Source: Halomonas sp. 707D7 (GTDB lineage: Bacteria; Pseudomonadota; Gammaproteobacteria; Pseudomonadales; Halomonadaceae). Taken from it: a stretch of 34,459 bases of DNA. The stretch covers positions 1-34,459 of the forward strand of contig NZ_JAMZBC010000016.1 of NCBI RefSeq assembly GCF_024158715.1, given 5' to 3'. The position numbers were made by a program, and so were the translations under genes. Below the pieces are notes generated by a model. It made no database searches and was not told where the DNA came from. It saw nothing but the letters and a program-made list of their open reading frames with translations. Below are positions 1-7,344 of this stretch, piece by piece (position 1 is the first letter of the stretch; the number at the start of each line of letters is the position of its first letter).

Positions 1-531
1 GCGATCCTCTCCGGCGGCGACCCGTTGGCGGCGAGCGACCGCCAGCTTGGCTGGCTGGTCGGCGAGCTCGAAGCCATCCCCCACCTCAAGCGCCTGCGCA
101 TCCACACCCGCCTGCCGGTGGTGATCCCCGACCGCGTCGACGATGCCCTGCTCGGCTGGCTCAAAGCCACGCGGCTGCAAAAGGTCATGGTGCTGCACAT
201 CAACCACGCCAACGAAATCGACCAGGCGGTGGTCGATGCCTGCCTGCGGCTCAAACATGCCGGGGTGACGCTTCTGAACCAGAGCGTGCTGCTGCGCGGC
301 GTCAACGACGACTTGGCCACGCTGGCCGCGCTTTCTGAACGGCTATTCGAGGCCGGCATCCTGCCCTACTACCTGCACGTGCTCGACCCGGTCCAGGGCG
401 CGGCGCACTTCGACGTACCGGATGATGAGGCGCGCACGCTGGTAGCGCGGCTGCGCAGCCACCTGCCGGGCTTTCTGATGCCGCGGCTGGTGCGCGAGGT
501 TCCGGGGGAAGCGAGCAAGACGCCGCTTTGA
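1..531 (+). CDS. epmB: EF-P beta-lysylation protein EpmB, 3' part
   Basis: This gene is cut by the left window edge; reading frame 1 is open from base 1 to a TGA at 529-531. EpmB is a radical-SAM, PLP-dependent lysine 2,3-aminomutase that converts (S)-alpha-lysine to (R)-beta-lysine, which EpmA attaches to elongation factor P. The visible part opens with the KamA-family motif LSGGDPL, then shows LHINHANEI, LLRGVND and the C-terminal YYLHVLDPVQGAAHF, all typical of the KamA/EpmB barrel. The CxxxCxxC iron-sulfur motif would lie upstream of the window. The length left and the lack of a C-terminal extension fit EpmB (about 340 aa in total) better than the longer clostridial KamA. epmA and efp are not visible. 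Confidence 0.9.
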   Translation, partial: AILSGGDPLAASDRQLGWLVGELEAIPHLKRLRIHTRLPVVIPDRVDDALLGWLKATRLQKVMVLHINHANEIDQAVVDACLRLKHAGVTLLNQSVLLRGVNDDLATLAALSERLFEAGILPYYLHVLDPVQGAAHFDVPDDEARTLVARLRSHLPGFLMPRLVREVPGEASKTPL

Positions 532-772
532 TCGATTCCAGCCGGGTTGGCAGCAAGGAGCAGCCCGGCTTGCAAATATTCCAAGGCTCGAACACGCACT
601 GATCAAAGCGATCATTTCTATATGATCAGGTTATCCAAACATTCGAAAAACATTCCTCCCTTCATTCTAGAATCAGCTCTAATAATCCTAGCACCATGTT
701 TCGTATATAAAAAAACAGACCAATCGACGGAGTGGCTTTAGTCGCATAACCAAAAGTATAAATGCACGATTC

Positions 773-797
773 AATCACTTAATACACATTAGTGATT
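773..797. promoter_or_regulatory. Inverted repeat, candidate operator of TRAP operon
   Basis: AATCACT (773-779) and AGTGATT (791-797) are perfect 7-base inverted arms around an 11-base AT-rich spacer. Allowing one extra T, the match continues inward (TTAAT against ATTA), giving a nearly continuous imperfect palindrome. This is the size of a dimeric repressor site and lies about 175 bases before the TRAP receptor gene. No regulator gene is adjacent, so the binding protein is unknown. Confidence 0.35.
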
Positions 798-941
798 CAA
801 GTCGTCACTCTGCAATCTCCTGAACGCTCGCTCGGATTGACGGCCCGCTTGTTTCCTGCGGCTGAGCACGTCTTGACTGCATCGCTATCGGATCACCTCA
901 GCGCTACTACTCACGCCAAGCCCACATACACAATAATTTTC

Positions 942-959
942 AGCGCCTTCAAAGGCGCT
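942..959 (+). promoter_or_regulatory. Stem-loop directly upstream of the TRAP receptor ribosome binding site
   Basis: AGCGCCT (942-948) pairs with AGGCGCT (953-959) around a TCAA loop, ending two bases before the strong Shine-Dalgarno GGAGG (962-966). It could act as a 5' mRNA stabiliser, a translational control hairpin or a remnant terminator. There is no T-run after it, so strong termination is unlikely. Confidence 0.4.
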
Positions 960-970
960 TGGGAGGAGAA

Positions 971-1969
971 ATGAAGCATTTCAAAGCCGCCGCGCTAGCC
1001 ACCCTGCTGGCCGCCACTTCTTTCTCGGCCTTGGCCGAAGACGCCACGGTGCGGATCATCTCGCAGGACCCCGGCACCGGCTGGTACGCCTATGGCTCCG
1101 CCGTAGGCGACATCATTAATCGCTCCCAGGGAAATTACTCACTAAGTGCCGACGTGCTGCCACGAGGCGGCGGCATGATGAACCCGCTCGCCGTAGGCCA
1201 GGGTTCGGCGGATATCGGTTTCGCCAGCGCCAGCGCAGCGCTCTGGGCTCGTGACGGCATCGGCGAGGAGTTCGAAGGCCGTGCCGCAGAAAACCTGCGA
1301 ACGCTGATCGGTGGACTACAGGCTGCCTATGTCACCGTCGCCGCCCGACGCGCCTACGTCGAGCGAACGGGACAGACCAGCTTCGATGACATGGTCAACG
1401 CCGAGCGGCCTCCGCGGTTCGTTCTCAAGCCGACCGGCTCCCAGGTGCCGATTCTCGCCGACCACATGTTCGAAGCCTTGGGTACCAGCCTCGACGAGAT
1501 GCGCAGTCGCGGGGTGATCAATCAGATCAGTACCGCCCAGATCGCCCAGATGATGCGCGACGGCACGGCGGACGTGTATATCGAGAACGCCCCGATCGGC
1601 CAGGCCACCATGCAGGAGCTGGCGCTCACCAGCGATCTGGTCTTCGTTCCCATGTCCGATGGCGTGCTCGATCACATGACCGAGGTGGGCGTTCCACGCA
1701 TCACTCTGCCGGAGGGCAGCTACCAGGGCCTGGACAGCGACTACCTCACCTCCAACACCCCGACCATCCTGATCGTCGGCGCCGACATGGACGACGAGAT
1801 CGCCTACCAGATCACCCAGGCCATGGTCGAAGCCCGCGACCAGCTGGCCGAAGCCTTCCCGCCGCTAGCCGGCTGGGACCCCGAAGCCGGCGCCCAGGCC
1901 GACCAGGCGGTGCTCGAACTGCATCCCGGTGCGGCCCGCTACTACCGTGAGCGTGGCTGGATCGACTAG
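971..1969 (+). CDS. TAXI family TRAP transporter solute-binding protein
   Basis: This 332-aa periplasmic receptor should deliver its ligand to the fused TRAP permease encoded next. The start is the ATG at 971, preceded by GGGAGGAG with good spacing; an in-frame TTG at 959 would place the Shine-Dalgarno inside the gene. Residues 1-23 are a classical signal peptide (MKHFKAAALATLLAATSFSA then LAE). The mature protein shows the TAXI (TRAP-associated extracytoplasmic immunogenic) pattern: a repeated GTGWYAYGSAVGDIINR-like start, ADVLPRGGGMMNPLAVGQGSAD, and a late NTPTILIVGADM segment. Substrates of TAXI receptors are mostly uncharacterised (glutamate, 2-oxoglutarate and similar acids in known cases), so the ligand cannot be named. 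It is the first gene of a two-gene operon. Confidence 0.9.
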   Translation: MKHFKAAALATLLAATSFSALAEDATVRIISQDPGTGWYAYGSAVGDIINRSQGNYSLSADVLPRGGGMMNPLAVGQGSADIGFASASAALWARDGIGEEFEGRAAENLRTLIGGLQAAYVTVAARRAYVERTGQTSFDDMVNAERPPRFVLKPTGSQVPILADHMFEALGTSLDEMRSRGVINQISTAQIAQMMRDGTADVYIENAPIGQATMQELALTSDLVFVPMSDGVLDHMTEVGVPRITLPEGSYQGLDSDYLTSNTPTILIVGADMDDEIAYQITQAMVEARDQLAEAFPPLAGWDPEAGAQADQAVLELHPGAARYYRERGWID

Positions 1970-2069
1970 TCACGTCCCAGCGATACCCAGCCCCACCCTC
2001 CACGGCGCCGCTGCAGACTCTTGCGGCGGCGCCAAGCGTTCATCACGGCGACATTGCGAGGTACGTCTC

Positions 2070-3956
2070 TTGAAACCGTCCGGCCTACTTTCCTATCCGA
2101 TGCTGCTGCGCGTCCTGCAGATAGGCCTCTCTTTCACCTATGTCATCTATCTGCTCAGGCACTTCTTCAATCCGTCATCGCCCCTGGCTTCGGTCACTTT
2201 CCACGTCTACATGTCCGTGGCGCTGATCTTCGCTTTCAACCCGCTCGATTGGGGGCCGGGCGTCAAGCGCTGGCTGGGGCGCACGGTCGATCTTGGCTGC
2301 CTTGCGCTATCGATCTCCTTCGTCTGGATCTATCACCTGGAGGTCGGCCGGCTCGAGCGCCACCTCGAGATGATCGACCCGGTCCTTCCCATCGACCTCT
2401 TCTTGCACGTGGCAGGCCTCGCCCTGATCTTCGAAGCCGTGCGCCGTGCCGTGGGCTGGTCACTGCTGGCGGTCGTGCTGGCGTTTCTCGGCTACGCCTA
2501 CTTCGGCGGCTACTTTCCCGGCTGGATGGCCTTCCCGGGCTTCTCGCTCTCGACGATGGCCGAGCTGATCAGCATGAAGACCGATGGCATCTTCGGCGTC
2601 ACGGCGACCGCCGCGATCAACTTCGTGTTCTATTTCGTTCTTTTCGGCACGGTGTTCACCTTCACCGGTGGCGGCGCCCTGTTCATCGACCTGGCGATGC
2701 GCATGACGGCGCGCCTCAAAGGAGGGGCGGCCAAGATGGCGCTGGTAGGCTCCGCCCTGTTCGGCATGGTATCCGGCTCGGCGATCGCCAACACGACATC
2801 GACCGGGGTGCTGACCATTCCGATCATGAACCGCGCCGGCTACTCCAAGGACCAGGCCGCGGCCACGGAGGCGATCGCCTCGACCGGCGGGCAACTGATG
2901 CCACCCATCATGGGGGTGGCCGCTTTCGTGATGGCGGACATGATGGGCATCTCCTACAGCACGATCGCCGCCGCCGCCTTGATTCCTTCCGCAGCGTTCT
3001 ATTTCGCGCTCTACGTGATCGTCGACCTGCGCGCGCGCCGCTTCGGCATCGGCAACGTGCCACCCGAGCTCCTGGACATCGCTCCGGTTCTGCCACGCCT
3101 GCACCTGCTGCTCGCGCCGGTGGCGATGATCACTTGCCTGATCATCGGCTACTCCGCGCCCTACGCCGCCCTGGTGGGTACCGTTACCGCCCTCGTCATG
3201 CCGCTGCTGCGCAAGTCGACCCGCTACAGCCTGCACCAGTTGTTCGATTCGGTACTCGATACCGCCAAGCAGATGGCGTGGATTTCAGCACCACTGGCCG
3301 CCGTGGGCGTGGTGATGGTCGTTGCCACCCAGTCGAATCTCGCCCTCAAGTTCGTGAGCCTGCTCTCGGACGCGGGCACTGGCCAGCTCTATCTCTCCCT
3401 GCTGCTGGTCATCGTCGGCTGCATCATCATGGGAATGGGGCTTCCCACCGTGGCCGCCTACATCATCGGCTCGCTGGTCTTCGTTCCCGCCCTGGTGGAT
3501 CTGGGCATCGATCGTCTGGCCGCCAACCTCTTCGTGCTCTACTACTGCGTACTGTCGATGGTCACGCCACCGGTGGCGCTGTGCGCCTATGCGGCGGCCG
3601 GCATCGCCAACTCCGATGCCAACAAGACCGGGCTTCTGGCCTTTGCCTACTCGCTGGTGATCTTCATCGTTCCCTTCGGCTTCATCAATGATCCCAACGT
3701 GCTTTGGCAAGGCACGGCTTTCGAGATCGGCGTGGGCGCCGCCGGCATGCTGCTGGCCACCTTCTCCTGGGCCGTTTTCCTGATGGGCTGGATGAACGGC
3801 AAGCTCTCCTGGTTCGAACGCGTGCTCTTTCTGGGCGTGAGTCTGGCCATGATTCTCTCGCCGACGCTATCGACGCCATGGAGCCTCACCCTGATGATCG
3901 CGCTGGCCTTGATGCTCTGGCGCTTCACGCTTCGACCGCGCTTCGCGACGGTATGA
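2070..3956 (+). CDS. TRAP transporter fused permease (small plus large membrane subunits)
   Basis: This polytopic inner-membrane protein imports the solute handed over by the TAXI receptor, using the sodium or proton gradient. The most likely start is TTG at 2070 (MKPSGLLSYPMLLRV), with GAGG eight bases upstream, giving 628 aa; an ATG at 2100 is the alternative. The first roughly 130 residues contain about four membrane segments corresponding to the small DctQ-like subunit. The rest is the DctM-like domain, with its hallmark segments GVLTIPIMNRAGYSKDQAAA, STGGQLMPPIMGVAAF (about residues 271-286) and MGMGLPTVAAYIIG. Fusion of both subunits is usual for TAXI-type systems. The gap to the receptor gene is about 100 bases, consistent with co-transcription. 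No C-terminal DUF3394-type extension is apparent. Confidence 0.9.
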   Translation: MKPSGLLSYPMLLRVLQIGLSFTYVIYLLRHFFNPSSPLASVTFHVYMSVALIFAFNPLDWGPGVKRWLGRTVDLGCLALSISFVWIYHLEVGRLERHLEMIDPVLPIDLFLHVAGLALIFEAVRRAVGWSLLAVVLAFLGYAYFGGYFPGWMAFPGFSLSTMAELISMKTDGIFGVTATAAINFVFYFVLFGTVFTFTGGGALFIDLAMRMTARLKGGAAKMALVGSALFGMVSGSAIANTTSTGVLTIPIMNRAGYSKDQAAATEAIASTGGQLMPPIMGVAAFVMADMMGISYSTIAAAALIPSAAFYFALYVIVDLRARRFGIGNVPPELLDIAPVLPRLHLLLAPVAMITCLIIGYSAPYAALVGTVTALVMPLLRKSTRYSLHQLFDSVLDTAKQMAWISAPLAAVGVVMVVATQSNLALKFVSLLSDAGTGQLYLSLLLVIVGCIIMGMGLPTVAAYIIGSLVFVPALVDLGIDRLAANLFVLYYCVLSMVTPPVALCAYAAAGIANSDANKTGLLAFAYSLVIFIVPFGFINDPNVLWQGTAFEIGVGAAGMLLATFSWAVFLMGWMNGKLSWFERVLFLGVSLAMILSPTLSTPWSLTLMIALALMLWRFTLRPRFATV

Positions 3957-4013
3957 GGGCCATCGTCTGGCGGCAAATTCTCCGAAAACGGCGGGCAGAG
4001 GGTCGGGGTCGAG

Positions 4014-5096
4014 CTATTCAATCAGGCGTTTCGAATGACGCAGCAATAGCGCGACGGCCCATGAAAGCGGTGCCAGCACGAAGCGCCAGAGAACTCGCAG
4101 CACGATCAGCGCCGGCAGCAGCACGACCAGCCAGAGCGCGAACTGCCCAAGCCAGGCGGGCAGGCCGAGCCAGCGGGCGACGTTGGCGCCGAGCGCGCTG
4201 ATCAGCGACGGATGGCGGATCACCACGTAGGCGGTGGCGGTGAGCGCGGCGAGTCTGGCGGCTCTGGGCAGCGCGGCAAAGCGGGCGGTGCCAGCAAGCG
4301 CCCCGGAGCGCACCCCGGTTTGCGTCGCTCGGGCCTCGACGCTTCCCACCCGCGCGCCGCGGGCGAGGCGCCCGGCGCGCAGTACCTTCACCGTGCTCGC
4401 CATCAACAAAAGATCGACCCCGGCCCAGCCCACATCCATGGCACCGATCGCCTCGTCCCGGCGCCACCGTCCTTCCAGGCCGCGCACGCCGCCGGTGAAG
4501 AAATCCCCAAGGCCTGTGACGATGCGCTCGCCTTGAAGCCAGTGGATGTCGCCGTCGGCATCCATCACGAACTGATTCAACAGCGCGTGACCTTCGTCGG
4601 CCAGCAGCGCGATGCCCATCAGCCCGCGCTGGTCGGCGTTCCATTCACTCTCGTCCTCATCGGGCTCGCCCTCGGCCTCGTTCCACCAGCGGCGGGCCTC
4701 GCGGTAGCGCTCCCCCAGCCAGTGGCGGGCCTTGAGCGTGGCCACATCGTGCTCGCGGTAGTAAATGATCGGCAAGAGCGCGTCCGGCCCGAAGCGAGCG
4801 AGCATCTCCTGAAAGGCAGGAAGATAGGCGTAGGCAAGCAGCGCCTCGCGGGCGGCGGGGCCGAAGCGCTCGAGCGCCAGGTGCGCGTTCATCCACAGCG
4901 CCGGGGCATCGGAGTAGTGAAGAAACAGCGCATTGACCTCGGCGCCTTCGCGGGCGAGCGAGGCGTCGATCGAGGGCAGCGCGCGCTGGGCTTCGAGCCT
5001 TACCAGGCGCGGCTCGAAGGCCTCCGTCGAGGCCAACGCGGTCAATACCCCCGCCAGACCCACGGCGAGAGCGAGGAGGATTCGTGCCGAGCGCAT
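4014..5096 (-). CDS. Hypothetical exported/membrane protein, 360 aa
   Basis: I do not recognise the family. The ATG at 5096 has AAGG eight bases upstream. Residues 1-26 form a signal peptide or membrane anchor (MRSARILLALAVGLAGVLTA then LAS). Residues 30-200 look globular and helical, with an acidic patch at about 141-152 (EAEGEPDEDESE) and conspicuous Trp residues. Residues 200-280 are Gly/Ala/Arg-rich (GDFFTGGVRGLEGRW, then VLRAGRLARGARVGS). The C-terminus has two likely membrane segments, about 284-303 and 316-340, followed by a basic tail. The arrangement suggests a periplasmic domain tethered to the inner membrane. The gene is convergent with the TRAP permease and divergent from the ParB-like gene. 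Base composition matches the neighbours, so it is probably a lineage gene rather than a recent import. Confidence 0.75.
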   Translation of the reverse strand: MRSARILLALAVGLAGVLTALASTEAFEPRLVRLEAQRALPSIDASLAREGAEVNALFLHYSDAPALWMNAHLALERFGPAAREALLAYAYLPAFQEMLARFGPDALLPIIYYREHDVATLKARHWLGERYREARRWWNEAEGEPDEDESEWNADQRGLMGIALLADEGHALLNQFVMDADGDIHWLQGERIVTGLGDFFTGGVRGLEGRWRRDEAIGAMDVGWAGVDLLLMASTVKVLRAGRLARGARVGSVEARATQTGVRSGALAGTARFAALPRAARLAALTATAYVVIRHPSLISALGANVARWLGLPAWLGQFALWLVVLLPALIVLRVLWRFVLAPLSWAVALLLRHSKRLIE

Positions 5097-5302
5097 GCGT
5101 TTACCTTGGCGTGGCTAAAACGCCCATTCAAGAACCATCGCGGCGAAAACTCAAGGCCATGCGCCCTCGCGGTGAACGCAAGCGCTCGACCGGGGGGAAT
5201 CGCGCCTGGGGAGGTGCCTTTTCCCGACGCCCTCCCACCGTCATGCCCCTGTCATCTTCTCTGGCCAGGATAAGCGCCACCCGCAACGGCATGAGTGAGA
5301 CG

Positions 5303-6196
5303 ATGAAGAAGACAATTGGCCTGCTGGCGCTGTTGAGCGCCACTCCGCTTTGGGCGCAAGAGGCACCCTCCCCGATGATCCGCGAGGTCGTGCTCGGCGA
5401 GCTGCACCCGACCCAGCCGGCGCTCGGTTACCGGCAGATGGACTACAAGCAGGGCCGCTTTGCCCTCGATCGCGAAAAGCTCTTCGATGAATACTGCGAA
5501 ACGGGCGGCCAGGGTGAAATTGCGCGCCTCGACGACGCCTCGACCCTCGACGACCGGGCGAGCTTCGACTGCAGCGACACCCTCGGCACCCATCCCGGCG
5601 ACATGAAGACTGCCGTGATTGCCCCCGGCGGCGCGCTTTACCTGACCGACGGCCACCATACCTTCAGCAACTACATCGACGTGCAGGGCGCGTCGTTCGT
5701 GATGCCGGTACGCATCACCGACGACTACAGCGACCTGGCCGACATGGCGGCGTTCTGGGAGAGGATGCAGGCCGAGCGTCAGGTGTGGCTCGATGCGCCG
5801 GCCGGGCCGATCGGCGTCGAGGCGCTACCGGAGCAACTGGGCCGGGCACATCAGGTGGACGATCCCTACCGCTCGCTGGTCTACTTCACCCGCGGCGTGG
5901 GCTATGCAAAGCCCGACACCCCGCCGCCGTTTCTGGAGTTCTACTGGGGGCAGTGGCTGGCCGAGCGCCTGTCGCTCGAGGAGTTCGACCTGACCACGAA
6001 GGAGGGTTACGCCGAGGCCGTGACCGCCGCGGCCCGGGCAATGGTCGAGGTCCCTGGCGAGACCGTCATCGCCGAGACCGCCAGCGGCCCGCTCACCGCC
6101 CGGGAAATGGGCCAGCTCGACGCCTTCGATCAGAAAGCGCTCGACAAGCTCCTCTTCGAGCGCGGCAAGCTCACCTACGCCTTCTCTGCCCGCTGA
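5303..6196 (+). CDS. Exported ParB-like (ParBc_2 type) protein
   Basis: This 297-aa protein carries a putative ParB-like nuclease domain of the ParBc_2 type rather than a chromosome-partition ParB. I chose ATG 5303 because it begins a clean signal peptide (MKKTIGLLALLSATPLWAQ, cleavage after WAQ) and has GAG-type Shine-Dalgarno bases upstream; ATG 5291 is an in-frame alternative. Diagnostic segments are GELHPTQPALGYRQ (residues 32-45) and the DGHHTF motif (116-121), where ParB/sulfiredoxin-fold proteins place catalytic or ligand-binding residues. A signal peptide means it acts in the periplasm or outside the cell, so a role in chromosome segregation is unlikely. No helix-turn-helix domain is seen. 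Its substrate is unknown. It faces the divergent 360-aa membrane protein across about 200 bases. Confidence 0.75.
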   Translation: MKKTIGLLALLSATPLWAQEAPSPMIREVVLGELHPTQPALGYRQMDYKQGRFALDREKLFDEYCETGGQGEIARLDDASTLDDRASFDCSDTLGTHPGDMKTAVIAPGGALYLTDGHHTFSNYIDVQGASFVMPVRITDDYSDLADMAAFWERMQAERQVWLDAPAGPIGVEALPEQLGRAHQVDDPYRSLVYFTRGVGYAKPDTPPPFLEFYWGQWLAERLSLEEFDLTTKEGYAEAVTAAARAMVEVPGETVIAETASGPLTAREMGQLDAFDQKALDKLLFERGKLTYAFSAR

Positions 6197-6202
6197 ACCG
6201 CG

Positions 6203-6221
6203 CCCCGGCCGTGGGCCGGGG
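6203..6221. terminator. GC-rich hairpin between convergent genes
   Basis: CCCCGGCC (6203-6210) and GGCCGGGG (6214-6221) form a perfect 8-bp stem with a 3-base loop, in the 31-base gap between the convergent ParB-like and sodium-channel genes. No T-tract follows on either strand, so it is a weak or bidirectional terminator candidate. Confidence 0.4.
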
Positions 6222-6227
6222 GCGTGT

Positions 6228-7073
6228 TCAAGGCTTCCCCGCGCCCTCGTCCTGACGGGTCAGCGCGGCTTCCATCCGGTCGAGCTGCGCCTTCAAGCTC
6301 TTGACGTCGCCGCGCAGTGCCGAGAGCTCCGCCTCCTCGCCCTCGCCGCTGTCGAGCGCCATCTGGGCGCTCTCCTTCTGCATGACGTCGAGCACGATGC
6401 CGATCATCATGTTCAAGAACACGAAGGCGTTGAGGAAGATGAAGGTCAGAAAGTAGATCCAGGCGTAGGGAAACTGCTCCATGGTCGGGTAGAGCACCGC
6501 CGTGGCCCAACTCTCGAAGGTCGCCACCTGGAAGAGCGTCAGCATGGCCAGCGCGATGTTGCCCCAGAGCTGCTCGTCCACGGTGTGGAACAGAAAGCTT
6601 CCGATCGCCGCGTAGATATAGAAGATGATGAACATCAGAAGCGCCACGTAGCCCATGCGCGGGATCGACTTCACCAGCGCCGAGAGCAGCATCTGAAGCT
6701 CCGGAATCATCGACACCAGTCGTAGTACGCGGAAGATGCGCAGAAGGCGCGCCAGCAGCACCATCTCGGACTCGTCCATCGGGATGAGGCTCGCCGTGAC
6801 GATCAGGAAGTCGAAAATGTTCCAGCCCTTCTTGAAGAAGTCGCGCAGGCGCGGCTCGGCGGCCATGCGAATCAGTATCTCGACCAGAAAGAACAGCGTC
6901 ACGGCCACATCGAGATAGGCGAGCCACTGCTCGAAGCGGCTCACCTCGTCGTAGGTGCGCGCGCCGATCACCAGCGCCGAGACGACGATGATGGCGATCA
7001 CGAAGGTCTCGAAGAGTTTGTTGCTGCGCAGTTTCTCGAACCGCGCCTGCCAGGTACGAAGCGAAGTGCTCAT
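6228..7073 (-). CDS. Voltage-gated sodium channel, BacNav (NaChBac-like)
   Basis: This 281-aa inner-membrane subunit is expected to form a homotetrameric voltage-gated channel. The layout is that of one six-segment domain: S1 about 22-38, S2 about 52-70, S3 about 84-96, S4 about 104-122 with Arg109, 112, 115 and 118 at every third position (ARLLRIFRVLRL), S5 about 140-163, and a pore loop with FQVATFESWAT (181-191). S6 is about 204-230. A C-terminal acidic linker leads into a heptad coiled coil (ELSALRGDVKSLKAQLDRME, 249-268), as in NaChBac and NavAb. The selectivity filter has Phe where the well-studied channels have Leu (TLESW). The post-filter MEQFPYAW matches NavAb-like MEVYPYAW. The gene diverges from the Mrp antiporter operon. 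Sodium selectivity is inferred from the ESW motif. Confidence 0.9.
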   Translation of the reverse strand: MSTSLRTWQARFEKLRSNKLFETFVIAIIVVSALVIGARTYDEVSRFEQWLAYLDVAVTLFFLVEILIRMAAEPRLRDFFKKGWNIFDFLIVTASLIPMDESEMVLLARLLRIFRVLRLVSMIPELQMLLSALVKSIPRMGYVALLMFIIFYIYAAIGSFLFHTVDEQLWGNIALAMLTLFQVATFESWATAVLYPTMEQFPYAWIYFLTFIFLNAFVFLNMMIGIVLDVMQKESAQMALDSGEGEEAELSALRGDVKSLKAQLDRMEAALTRQDEGAGKP

Positions 7074-7344
7074 GGGGTATGCAGTCTCTTGGGCGCGCGT
7101 GCGCGATGCCGTGTCAAAACGTGGGCATTATTCCTGCGCGGCAGCCGCGACGCAAACGTGTCTCACGTCCACGGACTTGGCGGGGTTACGGCCCCTTACC
7201 GCGCTCATCCCCTCACGGGTCTAAGACTAAAGCCGCAAGACTGGCTTAAAGTGGTATCCTCCTGCGGTTTGCTTACACTGAATTAGCCTGAAGGCGCCAT
7301 GAAAGCGCCTGGCCACGTTGACACCTTTTGTGCTGGATGCCCCG
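7074..7344. promoter_or_regulatory. Divergent promoter region between sodium channel and mrp operon
   Basis: This 271-base region must hold the promoters of both the channel gene (-) and the mrp operon (+). It contains a small stem AGGCGC/GCGCCT (7292-7297/7305-7310) shortly before mrpA, and a GGGG-TTACGG-CCCC hairpin near 7183-7196. I could not assign convincing -35/-10 pairs. A TTGACA at 7318-7323 lies too close to the chosen ATG to serve it as a -35 box. Confidence 0.45.

Larger units (their letters stand above)
532..970. other. Long intergenic leader upstream of TRAP operon, partly AT-rich
   Basis: This 439-base gap holds no convincing gene; the short open frames in it lack a ribosome binding site and any family-like composition. 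About 600-800 is visibly richer in A and T than the flanks, including an A7 run near 710. It carries a GATCAT-N6-ATGATC palindrome (610-627), an AATCACT-N11-AGTGATT inverted repeat (773-797) and a stem-loop just before the TRAP receptor start. A weak stem AGCCGGG/CCCGGCT (540-546/564-570) with a 17-base loop follows epmB but has no T-tract. The region probably contains the promoter and operator of the TRAP operon. Confidence 0.6.

Noticed and set aside
547-741. 64-aa open frame after epmB
   Set aside because: No ribosome binding site, begins inside a stem-forming GC segment and ends in the AT-rich leader; composition is not protein-like.
744-756. GCATAACCAAA word shared with the hairpin at 22112-22122
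   Set aside because: An 11-base match between two AT-rich regions of a 34-kb window is readily expected by chance, and no further similarity flanks it.
7318-7323. TTGACA as the -35 box of the mrp operon
   Set aside because: The matching -10 would fall on the start codon of mrpA, and no TATAAT-like hexamer is found there.
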